Assembly: GCA_022824025.1 (NCBI GenBank)
Contig: JAJEBF010000003.1
Location: 248,001 to 312,000, forward strand
Source of the DNA: Caldilineaceae bacterium
GTDB taxonomy: Bacteria; Chloroflexota; Anaerolineae; Caldilineales; Caldilineaceae
Length of the DNA: 64,000 bases
Direction of reading: 5' to 3'
The notes beneath the pieces were generated by a model, which had not been told where the DNA came from, did no database searches, and saw nothing but the letters and a program-made list of their open reading frames with translations. The stretch's first letter is position 1. Every line of letters starts with the position of its first letter. This document shows positions 51,150 through 60,386 of the stretch, piece by piece. The position numbers and the translations under genes were made by a program.

Positions 51150-53017
51150 TTTATGCTCCTCCCGGATCTGTTTCGCTTCAGCATCGCCAGAAGTTCATCC
51201 AACGGCCTTGCGTTCAACACATCCTGCGGGCGCAGCCATGCCCTTCGAGCCGTATGGATTCCGTACGGCAGGAGATCGAGCTGGCCGATGCTATGCGCGT
51301 CGCAGTTAATCACGATGGCGCAACCCAGGTCAACGGCCATGCGCGCATGTTCGGCTGAAAGGTCCAGCCGCTCCGGATTGGCATTGATCTCGACCGCGGT
51401 GCCCGTTGCTGCGCAGGCCCGGAATATCTGCTCCAAGTCGACTTCAGAAGGCGGGCGCCGGCCCAACAGCCTGCCCGTCGGGTGGCCGATTATGTCTACG
51501 TAAGGGTTTTCGACCGCCTTGAGACATCGCTCGGTGATACGCTGGCTCTCTTGCCTCAGGCCGCTGTGTATGCTGGCCACCACAATGTCCAACGAGGCCA
51601 GGACCTCGTCCGATAGACCCAGCGCGCCGTCGCCCAGAACTTCAACTTCAGTCCCCTGTATCAACCGGAAGTCGACTCCCCTGTCGGCATAGTACGCGTT
51701 GGTTGCATCAATCTCTTTGCGTTGCTCAGCCAGCGCCGCGGCGTCCACGCCCTGCGTGACCCCCAGTCCGACGCTGTGATCGGTGACCGCCCAGTAAGTG
51801 TAGCCCCTTTCGCGGGCCGCCTCAGCCATATCGGCAACCGGCGACTTGCCGTCGCTCCACGTCGTATGCCCATGCAGTTCACCGGCGATCGCCCCGGCCG
51901 AAATCAGTTCGGGAAGCGCGTCGCCCATCGCGGCGGCAACCTCACCGCCGCCTTCCCGCAACTCCGGCGGCACCCATCTCATTCCCAGGAACCTGTAGAG
52001 CGCCTCTTCATTTTCGAAGCAATGACGTTCTGCCGCCGTCTCCTGAGAAGGCTGTGCGCCGTTGCCAGGCTCTTCCTTGCCAGGATCCGAAGCGATGCCA
52101 AACTCTCCAATTTGCCAGCCTCGCTCTTGCGCCTGCAAGCGAAGTCCGTCGAGGTGGGACTTGCTGCCGGTGGCAAGGCACAGAGACGTTCCCCAGTCCG
52201 CTTCATCAACCAGCGTCAATGTCGCTTGGGGACCGTCTCGAAGGGAGACTGTCACCGCAAATGGTCTTTTCTCTTTCGTCTCGTTTACGAGCGGCAACTG
52301 GCTGAACTTCCGTAAGGCACGTTCCGGGAAATCGCTTGTTGCCAAAAGCCCGATTTCGCCGGTCGTCTCCCGCCAGCGCCGGAGGCTTCCGACAATCTCG
52401 ACCCGTTCGAAGACGCCCTTCTCTTCATTTTCTTTCAGCGCCTTCACAAGCATCTCTGCCAAGGGACGCGAAGCGCCAATCGGCGTCCGATCATCAGTTC
52501 GGCGGTTGAGCAAGTCGATACTTTTGAGTATGCGTTGTTCGGTTTTTGCGCCGAACCCTTTCAGCGCCCTGAGCTTGCCCTCGTGCGCGGCGTCCTTCAA
52601 CATGTCGATGCTGGTGATATCCAACTCTCGCCAGAGGCGTTGCACCGTCTTCGGTCCAACATCCGGCACCTGCAACATCGCCGCGACCCCTTCGGGCACC
52701 TGTGCCGCGGCTTCATCATGAATTGGCAGTGAACCAGTGGCCAGCAGAGTCTCGATCTTTTCGGCAATCGCCTTCCCGATCCTGGGCAGATCCTGAAGTC
52801 CGCCTGACTCGGCAACTGCATTGATGTCCTCTTCCAGACTGTCAATTGTCCTGGCTGCATTCTGGTACGCCATCACCACAAATCGGCTCTCCCCGAGGAT
52901 CTGCAAGAGGTCCCCTGTCGCCTTGAAAAGGCTGGCTGCCTGCCGATTGTCGATCGGAGAACGCTCGTTGCTTTCGACCACTTCCTCAACCCCAAAAAAA
53001 GTTGGCACAGTTTTCAA
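51146..53017 (-). CDS. polX: PolX-family protein with intact PHP domain but degenerate polymerase site
   Basis: A 623-residue homolog of bacterial PolX. The helix-hairpin-helix N-terminus is intact (IDNRQAASLFKATGDLLQIL, LQDLPRIGKAIAEKIETLL, VPDVGPKTVQRLWRELDITS). In the palm, where PolX normally has GSxRRxxExxxDxD, this protein has GSLRRWRETTGEIG (210-223), and the third aspartate of the QVDLR strand is Thr 266. All three metal-binding aspartates are thus gone. The C-terminal PHP domain keeps its metal ligands: ELHGHTTWSDG (His 382, His 384), VTDHS, GTEVEVLGDG, ASIHSG, IGHPTGR and INCDAHS. It probably acts as a nuclease or phosphoesterase, not a polymerase. It starts with TTG at 53017 and leads the ligA operon. 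Confidence 0.9.
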
Positions 53018-53307
53018 GATAGTCCGGACATTTAGGTTACACTGATAGTCAGGATCAACGCAAATGAACTATATAGTACTGCAATATAGATTCCTCGAAT
53101 TTGGACACTGAAACACGCCCCTGCCCCTCCTCCGGCCATCGCCCCGACATTCGCCCAGAACGTGTTTCGCCGGTACAATATCGTTGCGCTTGGCGTTGAA
53201 GATTTGAGTGCTTCTGTCGCAACTAAATTTGGCGCCTCCTCAGTAGAAGGCCGCGAGGGAGAAAGTTCTTCCTGGCATGGGCATATCGCTCGAAAAGGGC
53301 ACATTCC

Positions 53308-54531
53308 TTGGCTACAATTCGTTTGAGCAACGTTTCCAAAGATTTCGGGTCGCACAGCAGGATCGCGCGCGAAAGCCTCATTCCCTGGATGCGTTCTTCG
53401 ACACCTGTCCCGCGTGAGGACGAAGGTGAAGGTGAGCAATCCGATCGGATCATGGCGCTCGACGGTGTCGACTTGACTGTGCCTGACGGACGGACCATGG
53501 CAGTCCTGGGACCGTCGGGCTGCGGCAAAAGCACGCTCCTGCGGGTTGTCTCCGGCCTGGAGCCCGACCACGACGGCTCCCTCTTCTACGACGACCAGAA
53601 TATGCAGGATGTACCCCCAAGAGACCGCTACATCGGCATGGTCTTCCAGAACTACGCGCTCTACCCCCACTTTGAAGGGCACGGCAACCTCTCCTTCTTC
53701 TTTCGTCTGCGCAAGGCCCCCGATGAAGAGACCGAGGAGAGGATACGCATCACATCCGAAATCATGGGGATCGGCTTCCGTTCCCTGCTCCAACGAAAGC
53801 CGGGCACGCTTTCCGGGGGGCAGCAGCAGCGAGTCGCCATCGCCCGCGCCATCGTGCGCAGGCCGCGCGTCTTCCTGTTTGACGAGCCGCTCTCCAATCT
53901 GGACGCGAAACTGCGATCCCAAACTCGAGTCGAAATCAAGAGACTCTTGAACCGGTTCGCCATCACCTCCCTCTACGTAACCCATGATCAGACCGAGGCA
54001 ATGGCCCTCGGTGACCTGGTTGCCGTGATGAGAGCTGGCCGGATCGAGCAGGTTGGCGCTTTCCACGAAATCATCCGGCAGCCCGCCAATACCTTTGTCG
54101 CCGGCTTTCTTGGGATACCCCCGATGAGCCTGGTGACGAGCGCCGTTGTAAATGACGGCGGAATCGACGCCGCCAGCGGGCTTCGCCTCAAACCGCGACC
54201 CTCCCAACTGCAGGCGCTCACATCCGGCCAGAATGTTACCGTCGGGATCCCGTCGGAATCAGTGAAGATTGTCGTTGATGAAGGAAAGGATCCAACGAGC
54301 GAACGGTCAACTGAGGATGCCCGCGCCAACCTCTGGCGCGGGACGGTGGAGTCAGTTGAGCCTGACTTTGGTAGACAGATTCAGTTTGTACAGTTTCGTG
54401 TGGGAGACCTGCCCTTGATGGGACAGGCGAGTATGCGCGACCGAATTACCCAGGGGGAGCGGATCGTTGCCCGATTTGAGGAAAAGGGATTTCACATTTT
54501 TGACGGCGAAAGTGGAGCTCGCATCGCCTGA
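53308..54531 (+). CDS. Orphan MalK/UgpC-type ABC transporter ATP-binding protein
   Basis: A 407-residue ATPase of the carbohydrate (CUT1) importer type. Walker A is LGPSGCGKSTLLR, the Q-loop GMVFQNYALYPHFEGHGN, the signature GTLSGGQQQRVAIARAI, Walker B FLFDEPLSNLDAKLR and the H-loop YVTHDQTEAMALG. A TOBE/MalK-type regulatory domain makes up the last 120 residues. Between the first strand and Walker A there is a 30-residue insertion rich in Glu and Arg (about residues 15-48), absent from standard MalK. It starts with TTG at 53308. No permease or binding protein gene is adjacent, so like MsmX it may serve several importers. It is convergent with the exporter genes (eight-base gap). Confidence 0.88.
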   Translation: MATIRLSNVSKDFGSHSRIARESLIPWMRSSTPVPREDEGEGEQSDRIMALDGVDLTVPDGRTMAVLGPSGCGKSTLLRVVSGLEPDHDGSLFYDDQNMQDVPPRDRYIGMVFQNYALYPHFEGHGNLSFFFRLRKAPDEETEERIRITSEIMGIGFRSLLQRKPGTLSGGQQQRVAIARAIVRRPRVFLFDEPLSNLDAKLRSQTRVEIKRLLNRFAITSLYVTHDQTEAMALGDLVAVMRAGRIEQVGAFHEIIRQPANTFVAGFLGIPPMSLVTSAVVNDGGIDAASGLRLKPRPSQLQALTSGQNVTVGIPSESVKIVVDEGKDPTSERSTEDARANLWRGTVESVEPDFGRQIQFVQFRVGDLPLMGQASMRDRITQGERIVARFEEKGFHIFDGESGARIA

Positions 54532-54539
54532 ACTGTCCT

Positions 54540-56480
54540 TCAATTCACAAGTGCGTCTGCCGGCGCCGGCCCGGCCCCCGTCACCCGCATATACTGGCTC
54601 ATATACAGGTCGTGATAGAAGCCCTTCAGCGCCAGGAGCTCTTCATGCGACCCGCGTTCAATTATGCGATGGTCATTTACAACAAGCACCTCATCGGCAT
54701 TGCGGATGGTACTGAGCCGGTGGGCGATGACAAAGGCGGTTCGGCCCTCCAGCAGACGCAATAGCGCCTGTTGCAGGTGAACTTCAGTGCGGGTGTCAAC
54801 ACTGCTGGTCGCCTCGTCCAGGATGAGAATGCGGGGATCCGCCAGAATCGCCCGGGCGATTGCAATCAGCTGGCGCTGTCCTTCGCTAAAGTTGTTGCCC
54901 TGTTCCGATACTTGCGATCTGTAGCCTCCGGGAAGCAACCGGATGAACGCGTCGGCGTTGGCCAGCTTCGCCGCAGCCACCACCTCTTCGTCGGTTGCGT
55001 CCAGCTTACCGTAGCGAATGTTCTCGCCCACAGTGCCGGAGAACAGGAAGGTGTCCTGAAGGACGATACCCAGCTGTCTTCTCAACGATGCCTGCTGGAT
55101 GTCACGAATATCGTGGCCGTCAATGCGAATGCTCCCCTCGTTCACATCGTAAAAGCGGCTCAACAGGCTGATGATCGTCGTCTTGCCCGCGCCGGTCGGG
55201 CCAACCAATGCGACGGTGGATCCCGGCTTGGCATGAAGGCTTATGTTTTCCAGGACGGTCTCAGGCTCCCTCTCCGTCTCTTTCGAGCCGTTCTCGGCCG
55301 CCTTTGGCCTGGGCCCTCGCCCATTCCACACCGGTTCCGGCGACGGCGGCGGCGCGTCGTAACTGAAGCTGACGTTTTCAAATTCTACTTCACCTGCAAT
55401 CTTATCCAGTGGCGGCGCGTCCGGCTTGTCGGTAACAACCGGAGCCACGTCCAATGTCTGGAAAATCCGCTCCGCGCCGGCCAGCGCTGACTGCAGCTGG
55501 TTATAGAGCATCGCGATGCCGCGCATCGGCCGGAAAAAGTTCATGATGTAAATGATGAAAGCAGCCAGGACCCCGACTTCCAGAACACCCTCGATCGCCA
55601 GCCAGCCTCCCAGAAGAGCGGCCACCGCAATCGTAACGGTCATCATCGTCGTAAACATCGGACCAAGCGCAGCCGTAATAATGTCTGCCGTCATCCCGGC
55701 GCGGCGGTACCTGGTGTTTACGTCGTGAAAGCTGGCGTAAACCTCCTTCTCGCGGGCAAATGCCTGCACGACCCGCGCCCCGGCAATGTTCTCCTCCATC
55801 ACCGCGTTCAACGCGCCCAGGTTCTTCTGCACGGTTCGGAAGGCCGCACGGCTGCGCCTTGTCACCTCGCCCGTAATGAACAACATCAGCGGCATCAGAA
55901 TCAGCATCGCAAGCCCCAGCTGCCAGTTTAACAGGAACATGGCGACAAACGTGCCGCCCAGGAGCAGAATGTTGGACGTAAACTCGATTAACCCGTTCGT
56001 AAGCGTTCGGTTAATCGCCTCCGAATCATTTGTGATCCGGCTCATCAGGTCCCCAACCTGATTGCGGTCGTGGAAGACCATCGACAGCCCTTGAATGTGG
56101 TTGAACAGTCCTGCCCGAATGTCGGACACAAACCGTTGCCCCAACACCACCATGATCAGGCCCTGCACAGCCGATGTCGCGCTGGCAGTTACATAGACGG
56201 CGATGATCATGAACACCAGGTTCCGGAGCCCGACCGCGTCGCCGGGAGCGATGAAGTTGTCAATTGCGCGGCCAAGCAACATCGGGCCGATGAGCCGCAG
56301 CACAGTGCTGACGGTCACGAAGAGCGCGACAACAACCAGCTGAAGTCGGTAGGGCCGCAAATAGCTGGCCATACGCAGAAGGGTCTGCCGCGTGTTGGCC
56401 GCGGCTTCGCCCGTGAGCATGCCGCCCCCGCCGAAGCCGAGACGCATAGGTTGACGTTGAGGGGGTCGCATTACTGACAT
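54540..56480 (-). CDS. ABC exporter half-transporter, catalytically canonical subunit
   Basis: A 646-residue fused membrane/ATPase half-transporter of the MsbA/BmrA/TM288 class. About six helices in the first 330 residues are followed by a nucleotide-binding domain: Walker A VGPTGAGKTTIIS, signature FSEGQRQLIAIARA, Walker B ILILDEATSSVDTRT with the catalytic Glu, and the H-loop VIAHRLSTIRNAD. A Pro/Glu-rich insertion (PPPSPEPVWNGRGPRPKAA) precedes the ATPase core. It follows the other half-transporter gene by 51 bases and pairs with it as a heterodimer. Substrate is unknown: lipid, peptide or drug. Confidence 0.92.
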   Translation of the reverse strand: MSVMRPPQRQPMRLGFGGGGMLTGEAAANTRQTLLRMASYLRPYRLQLVVVALFVTVSTVLRLIGPMLLGRAIDNFIAPGDAVGLRNLVFMIIAVYVTASATSAVQGLIMVVLGQRFVSDIRAGLFNHIQGLSMVFHDRNQVGDLMSRITNDSEAINRTLTNGLIEFTSNILLLGGTFVAMFLLNWQLGLAMLILMPLMLFITGEVTRRSRAAFRTVQKNLGALNAVMEENIAGARVVQAFAREKEVYASFHDVNTRYRRAGMTADIITAALGPMFTTMMTVTIAVAALLGGWLAIEGVLEVGVLAAFIIYIMNFFRPMRGIAMLYNQLQSALAGAERIFQTLDVAPVVTDKPDAPPLDKIAGEVEFENVSFSYDAPPPSPEPVWNGRGPRPKAAENGSKETEREPETVLENISLHAKPGSTVALVGPTGAGKTTIISLLSRFYDVNEGSIRIDGHDIRDIQQASLRRQLGIVLQDTFLFSGTVGENIRYGKLDATDEEVVAAAKLANADAFIRLLPGGYRSQVSEQGNNFSEGQRQLIAIARAILADPRILILDEATSSVDTRTEVHLQQALLRLLEGRTAFVIAHRLSTIRNADEVLVVNDHRIIERGSHEELLALKGFYHDLYMSQYMRVTGAGPAPADALVN

Positions 56481-56531
56481 TGGTGATCGGCTCGCACATG
56501 GCCGCGGGATAACCGCGGGCAGATTTCAGTC

Positions 56532-58397
56532 CTATGCCTCTTCAAACTGCGAATAATAGATCTCCTGGTAAATCTCGCTGTCCTTCAGGAGTTCCTCGTG
56601 TGTGCCCCGCGCTGCGATCTTTCCGTCGTCGAGAACCAGGATCAGGTCCGCGTCGACAACGCTGCTGATGCGTTGCGCAACAAGGAAGGTCGTCGTGTCC
56701 GTCAGCTTCTCTTTGAGCGCTTCCTGCAGCCGCAACTCGGTATCAAGGTCGACCGCGCTGGTGGAATCGTCAAGAATGAGGACGGCCGGCTTTGTCAGTA
56801 GTGCCCGGGCAATGGCGATTCTTTGCTTCTGGCCGCCGGAAAGATTGGCCCCGCGCGCTTCCACCATGCTGTCGTAGCCGTCCGGCATCCGCGTGATAAA
56901 GTCATGGGCCTGCGCCGCCTCTGCCGCCCCAACAACCTCTTCGATGGGGGCATCGGGCCGCCCGTAGGCAATGTTTTCGTGTACGGTTCCCGCAAACAGG
57001 GTCGTCTGCTGCAAGACAACGCCGATATGTTTCCGCAACAGAGTCGGTTCCCATCCCTTTACATCGACGCCGTCCAACTTTACTTTGCCGCCAATTGCGT
57101 CGTAGAAACGGGGAATCAGGTTGACGAGCGTGCTTTTGCCCGAACCGGTTACGCCCAACAGGGCTACCTTCTGGCCGGGCCTGGCGTGCAGATTAATGCC
57201 GTCAAGAACCTCTTCGCCGATGGCGCCGTTGCGGCCGTTACTGGGCAGCGACGATTGCAGTGCCGAATCGCCGCTGTCCTTTCCGTTCGCAGAGGCGCCG
57301 ACCACTGCTGCCTGGCCGTTTCCAGTTGCCGTCCCGCCTAAACTCCCTGTCGGTTGCGAACCGGAATAATGGAAGGAAACATTTTCGAAACTGATTTCAC
57401 CTGTTGGTTCCGCAATCACCTGCGGCTGGGCCGGCGCCTGGATGGCTGGCTCTGTGTCCAGCACTTCAACCAGGCGTTTTGACGAGGCTTCGGCCCGGGA
57501 GATCATCGACAGTATGTTGCTCAGAAGCAGCAGAGGCGACATCCCGATCAACATGTAATTGCTGAAAGCGACGAGCTCGCCTATCGTCAACCGGCCGCCG
57601 ATTACGTCCATCCCCCCCCGCCAGATCACTACAGTCGCGCCAAGGTTGGTCAGGACCAGTAACACCGGCATTACCAGGGCCAGGTACCTGCCGACCTTGA
57701 TGTTCTCATCCATGTATTCCACATTCTGCGCGCTAAACCTGTCGATCTCATACCCTTCGCGCACAAATGCCTTGACAACATGGACCCCGGCCAGATTTTC
57801 CTGTACCAGGGTATTCAGTTTGCCCAGCTTCTGCTGAACAATCGTGAAGAGCGGCCCAACGACTCGCAGGAACCAGAAAATCACCGACCCTGAAATCGCG
57901 AGCATCACAATCATCACCAGGCTTAGCTGCCAGTCGATGAAGAGCATCATAATCAGGCTGCCGACAACCATCAACAAGGATCGAAGCAGAAGAGCAAGAC
58001 CCGCGCTGAGGAACATCCGCGCCACATCCACGTCGCTCGAAACCCGAGTCATCAGTTGCCCGGTCTGCATTCGGTCCAGATTGGCGAATGAGAAGCGCTG
58101 GATGTGCTGGAACAGATCATTGCGCAGGTCGAAGGCGATACCCTGCGAAATCTGTGCCCTGGCTATCCCCTGCCCGACGGTCGTTGCCGCGCCGAACACA
58201 GCCGCAAGAAGCATCACCGCGCAGCCTTGCCAGACGACGGTCATGTTTCCGACGCGGATGCCCTGGTCGATAATGAACTGGACCATACGCGGCGTAACCA
58301 GCTCCATCACCACCGGTAGGATCGTCGTTACGATGCCCAAGACCGCCATCCAAGTATAGGGCTTCACGTAGCGTATAACTCTGGATAATCCACGCAT
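56532..58397 (-). CDS. ABC exporter half-transporter, degenerate-site subunit
   Basis: A 621-residue half-transporter that pairs with the next gene. Membrane helices occupy the first 320 residues; the ATPase has Walker A LLGVTGSGKSTLVN and an intact signature ANLSGGQKQRIAIARAL. Walker B ends LILDDSTSAVD, with Asp replacing the catalytic Glu, and the H-loop reads FLVAQRISSVVDAD, with Gln replacing His. These two changes are typical of the TM287/BmrC half in heterodimeric exporters, where one ATP site does not hydrolyse. ATG 58397 is preferred to the TTG at 58403 by its spacing from AGAGG. A good promoter lies about 80 bases upstream. Confidence 0.92.
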   Translation of the reverse strand: MRGLSRVIRYVKPYTWMAVLGIVTTILPVVMELVTPRMVQFIIDQGIRVGNMTVVWQGCAVMLLAAVFGAATTVGQGIARAQISQGIAFDLRNDLFQHIQRFSFANLDRMQTGQLMTRVSSDVDVARMFLSAGLALLLRSLLMVVGSLIMMLFIDWQLSLVMIVMLAISGSVIFWFLRVVGPLFTIVQQKLGKLNTLVQENLAGVHVVKAFVREGYEIDRFSAQNVEYMDENIKVGRYLALVMPVLLVLTNLGATVVIWRGGMDVIGGRLTIGELVAFSNYMLIGMSPLLLLSNILSMISRAEASSKRLVEVLDTEPAIQAPAQPQVIAEPTGEISFENVSFHYSGSQPTGSLGGTATGNGQAAVVGASANGKDSGDSALQSSLPSNGRNGAIGEEVLDGINLHARPGQKVALLGVTGSGKSTLVNLIPRFYDAIGGKVKLDGVDVKGWEPTLLRKHIGVVLQQTTLFAGTVHENIAYGRPDAPIEEVVGAAEAAQAHDFITRMPDGYDSMVEARGANLSGGQKQRIAIARALLTKPAVLILDDSTSAVDLDTELRLQEALKEKLTDTTTFLVAQRISSVVDADLILVLDDGKIAARGTHEELLKDSEIYQEIYYSQFEEA

Positions 58398-58473
58398 CGG
58401 CAACAGGCCTCTGAAGCTAGAGTGAACGAGCCGGCAATCTGTCTGGTTTTCAGCTTACTAAAGCGGTTTCGAA

Positions 58474-58502
58474 AGTATAGACTGAAATCCGCGAAACCGC
58501 AA
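58474..58502 (-). promoter_or_regulatory. Promoter for the ABC exporter operon
   Basis: Minus strand -35 TTGCGG (58497-58502) and -10 TATACT (58474-58479) with ideal 17-base spacing, about 80 bases upstream of the first exporter gene. Confidence 0.6.
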
Positions 58503-58535
58503 ATGAGGATCGCCAGAGGGTACTGCCCAGATTTG

Positions 58536-58586
58536 GGACGAGGGATTTTGTCTGGACGAGGGATTCTGTCTGAACGGGGATTTGGG
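58536..58586. repeat. 18-base tandem repeat
   Basis: GGACGAGGGATTTTGTCT (58536-58553) is followed by a copy with one change (58554-58571) and a decayed third unit starting GAACGGGGATTTGGG. Confidence 0.88.
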
Positions 58587-58626
58587 CGGATTCTTGGGAT
58601 TTGGGGGATTAGGGCGAACGGCAATC

Positions 58627-58737
58627 GCGAAATTCAACATCTCTTGATCCACGAAGGGACGCGAAGGGGCGCGAAGGGGCGCGAAGAAGGGCAACGGCGA
58701 ACTTCAACATCTTTTGATCCACGGAGGGACACGGATG
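58627..58737. repeat. Pair of ~40-base imperfect direct repeats with decamer array between
   Basis: The segment at 58627-58666 recurs exactly 70 bases later at 58697-58737 (core TTCAACATC, then TTGATCCACG and GAGGGAC-like). Between them the decamer GCGAAGGGGC is repeated about three times (58661-58690). Confidence 0.85.
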
Positions 58738-58821
58738 AGGGCAGAGGGAGGGCGCGAGGGAGGGCGCGAGGGCCGTGTTGGCGTCTCTGGATTGGGGGCT
58801 GGTTTCTGTGCGGAGGGGCTT

Positions 58822-58842
58822 GGGCGCCCACAAGGGACGCCC
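58822..58842. repeat. Short inverted repeat GGGCGCCC/GGGACGCCC
   Basis: GGGCGCCC (58822-58829) and GGGACGCCC (58834-58842) can pair with one bulge around a four-base loop. I recall similar GGGGCGTCCC...GGGCGCCC motifs in intergenic regions of other GC-rich genomes, but cannot verify this here. Confidence 0.6.
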
Positions 58843-59180
58843 CTACGGAAGGTTTGCGGAGCGAGGGAGGGGTGCATGGCGCGAACAAGGGCAACCATTC
58901 GGGCAGCCGTTGTTCGCGGTAAGTGGTGGGGCGGAGTCTCAGGCGCGGGAGGAGGGGGCAAGGGAAACTGCGGGGGAGGGGCGGGTGAAGGCGAGTAATC
59001 CATTGAATCCTGGGACCCGTTTCTCCTGGCAACCCCAAATGTGGACTGCACCCTTGGGGCAACTGGGGGCATAAGCATCTTATTGGGAGAGAACTTTCAG
59101 CAGAAAGTCAGTTTTCCAACCGGCTCGTTACCGTTGACCCGATTCAGATGCGATTGCCCTGCCCCAAATTCGGTCCATGC

Positions 59181-59209
59181 TTGACTTTCCTACGCCTCTG
59201 ATGTATAAG
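59181..59209 (+). promoter_or_regulatory. Sigma-70-type promoter upstream of the PhyH cluster
   Basis: TTGACT (59181-59186) and TATAAG (59204-59209) with 17-base spacing. It faces the PhyH genes and predicts a 5' leader of about 190 bases. Confidence 0.72.
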
Positions 59210-59404
59210 AATTCGAGCATTTGCCCGCTGTGATTGCCTTGGAAAAAGACACGACAATCGGGGCGTCACGCACGAGCCTGGATTCTCGTCTTTCCAGCCG
59301 CTCACTCAGGCCGCACTCTCTAGAATTGCCGCTATCGCGTTGAACTGCCTTTTTCCAAGAGCATCGCCAACAAGAACTTTCTGACACAAATCCCGAGGTC
59401 TACG

Positions 59405-60169
59405 ATGCACATTACCGACGCCCAACGAGAGCAATACCGCAATGAAGGATTCATGATTCTCGAAAACGTAATACGTCCTGATCAGGTGGAAGGACTGCGA
59501 GAGGAGTGTCAGCGCAACATCGACAAGTACGATGCCGAAATGGAAGCCAAAGGAGTAACGGTACAGGGCATCAATCACTACAAGAAACGCTACTTTATCC
59601 CCAGGCGAGGCATGGAAAGCCCCATCATCACTGACTTTCTTTTCAGCGAGCTGATGGGGGACATCTGCAGAGCCACTCTGGGCGACAACGCGTTTCTGTT
59701 CCACGAGCAATACGTCGTCAAATTCGCCGAAGTGGGCACAAAGTTTGGTTGGCATCAGGATTCAGGATACATTGGCCACTACCACAGACCCTACCTTTCA
59801 TGTTGGTGCGCGCTGGACGATATGTCCAACGAGAATGGTACCGTTTCAGTGCTGCCTTACTCTGCAATCGGCATGAAACCGGACGATCTTTACGACCATG
59901 AAATTGAGGCCGGCAGCAACGACAAGATTGGATACCAGGGGGATCACCCAGGTGTCCCGGCCCTGGTTCCCTCAGGCAGCATCGTCGTCTTCAGCAGCCG
60001 TACCTTTCACCGCAGCGGACCCAACACCACGTCGAAGGTCCGGCGCTGCTATCTCGCCCAGTATTCCGCCGAACCCATTATGAACCGCGAAGGGACGGAT
60101 TTCTGGGCCCAGGCCATACCCGTCCTGCAGGACGGCAAGCTCTGCCGGCCTGATTTCGCCGCAACCTAA
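59405..60169 (+). CDS. Phytanoyl-CoA dioxygenase (PhyH) family protein
   Basis: Predicted non-heme Fe(II)/2-oxoglutarate-dependent dioxygenase of 254 residues. The N-terminus ITDAQREQYRNEGFMILENV is the usual PhyH opening. The iron ligands are His 117 and Asp 119 in FGWHQDSGYIGHY and His 202 in SRTFHRSGPNTT, with the 2-oxoglutarate arginine about ten residues later. The jelly-roll strands DDMSNENGTVSVLPYS and PSGSIVVFSSR are clear. GAGG lies before ATG 59405. It is the first of three PhyH genes, 217 bases ahead of the second. Family members hydroxylate lipids, amino acids or natural products; the substrate is unknown. Confidence 0.9.
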   Translation: MHITDAQREQYRNEGFMILENVIRPDQVEGLREECQRNIDKYDAEMEAKGVTVQGINHYKKRYFIPRRGMESPIITDFLFSELMGDICRATLGDNAFLFHEQYVVKFAEVGTKFGWHQDSGYIGHYHRPYLSCWCALDDMSNENGTVSVLPYSAIGMKPDDLYDHEIEAGSNDKIGYQGDHPGVPALVPSGSIVVFSSRTFHRSGPNTTSKVRRCYLAQYSAEPIMNREGTDFWAQAIPVLQDGKLCRPDFAAT

Positions 60170-60386
60170 TGGATATCCCACACGAGCCCAAGAGTACTTG
60201 AATTTCGAATCAGCGGTGCAGCATGGTGTGCTCCAGTCACGACGCCATCGCGAAAAGTCGTAGTTTCAAATGAGATCCACATTAGTTGGGCATCTCAACG
60301 CATTTGCGGCCCTCTTGATATTATTTCTTTGACACAATTCACACTGCTCTAGCGCAGCCCTGTAACGAACGAGGAAGGGAAGTGAA

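Larger units (their letters stand above)
58398..59404. other. One-kilobase repeat-rich, purine-strand-biased spacer
   Basis: Divergent region between the exporter operon and the first PhyH gene. The plus strand from about 58530 to 58990 is strikingly G/A-rich and full of short imperfect repeats (listed separately). Both ends carry promoters facing outward: 58474-58502 (minus) and 59181-59209 (plus). The open frames in it change frame with the repeats and have no family motif. Confidence 0.65.

Noticed and set aside
52991-53017. Possible programmed frameshift at the T7 run near the start of the PolX-like gene
   Set aside because: The run reads TTT TTT in frame and the protein continues correctly into the PolX N-terminal domain, so no frameshift is needed.
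53032-54207. 391-codon minus-strand open frame opposite the MalK-type ATPase
   Set aside because: Antisense shadow; the plus strand has all ABC motifs and the frame has none.
58634-59078. Pro/Arg/Leu-rich open frames on the minus strand of the repeat block
   Set aside because: Low-complexity translations of G-rich repeats in two overlapping frames; neither has a start context or homology-like pattern.
60329-60357. TTGACA upstream of the PhyH-HEAT gene as a second promoter
   Set aside because: A perfect -35 box is present, but no -10-like hexamer lies 15-19 bases downstream; left out as a feature.
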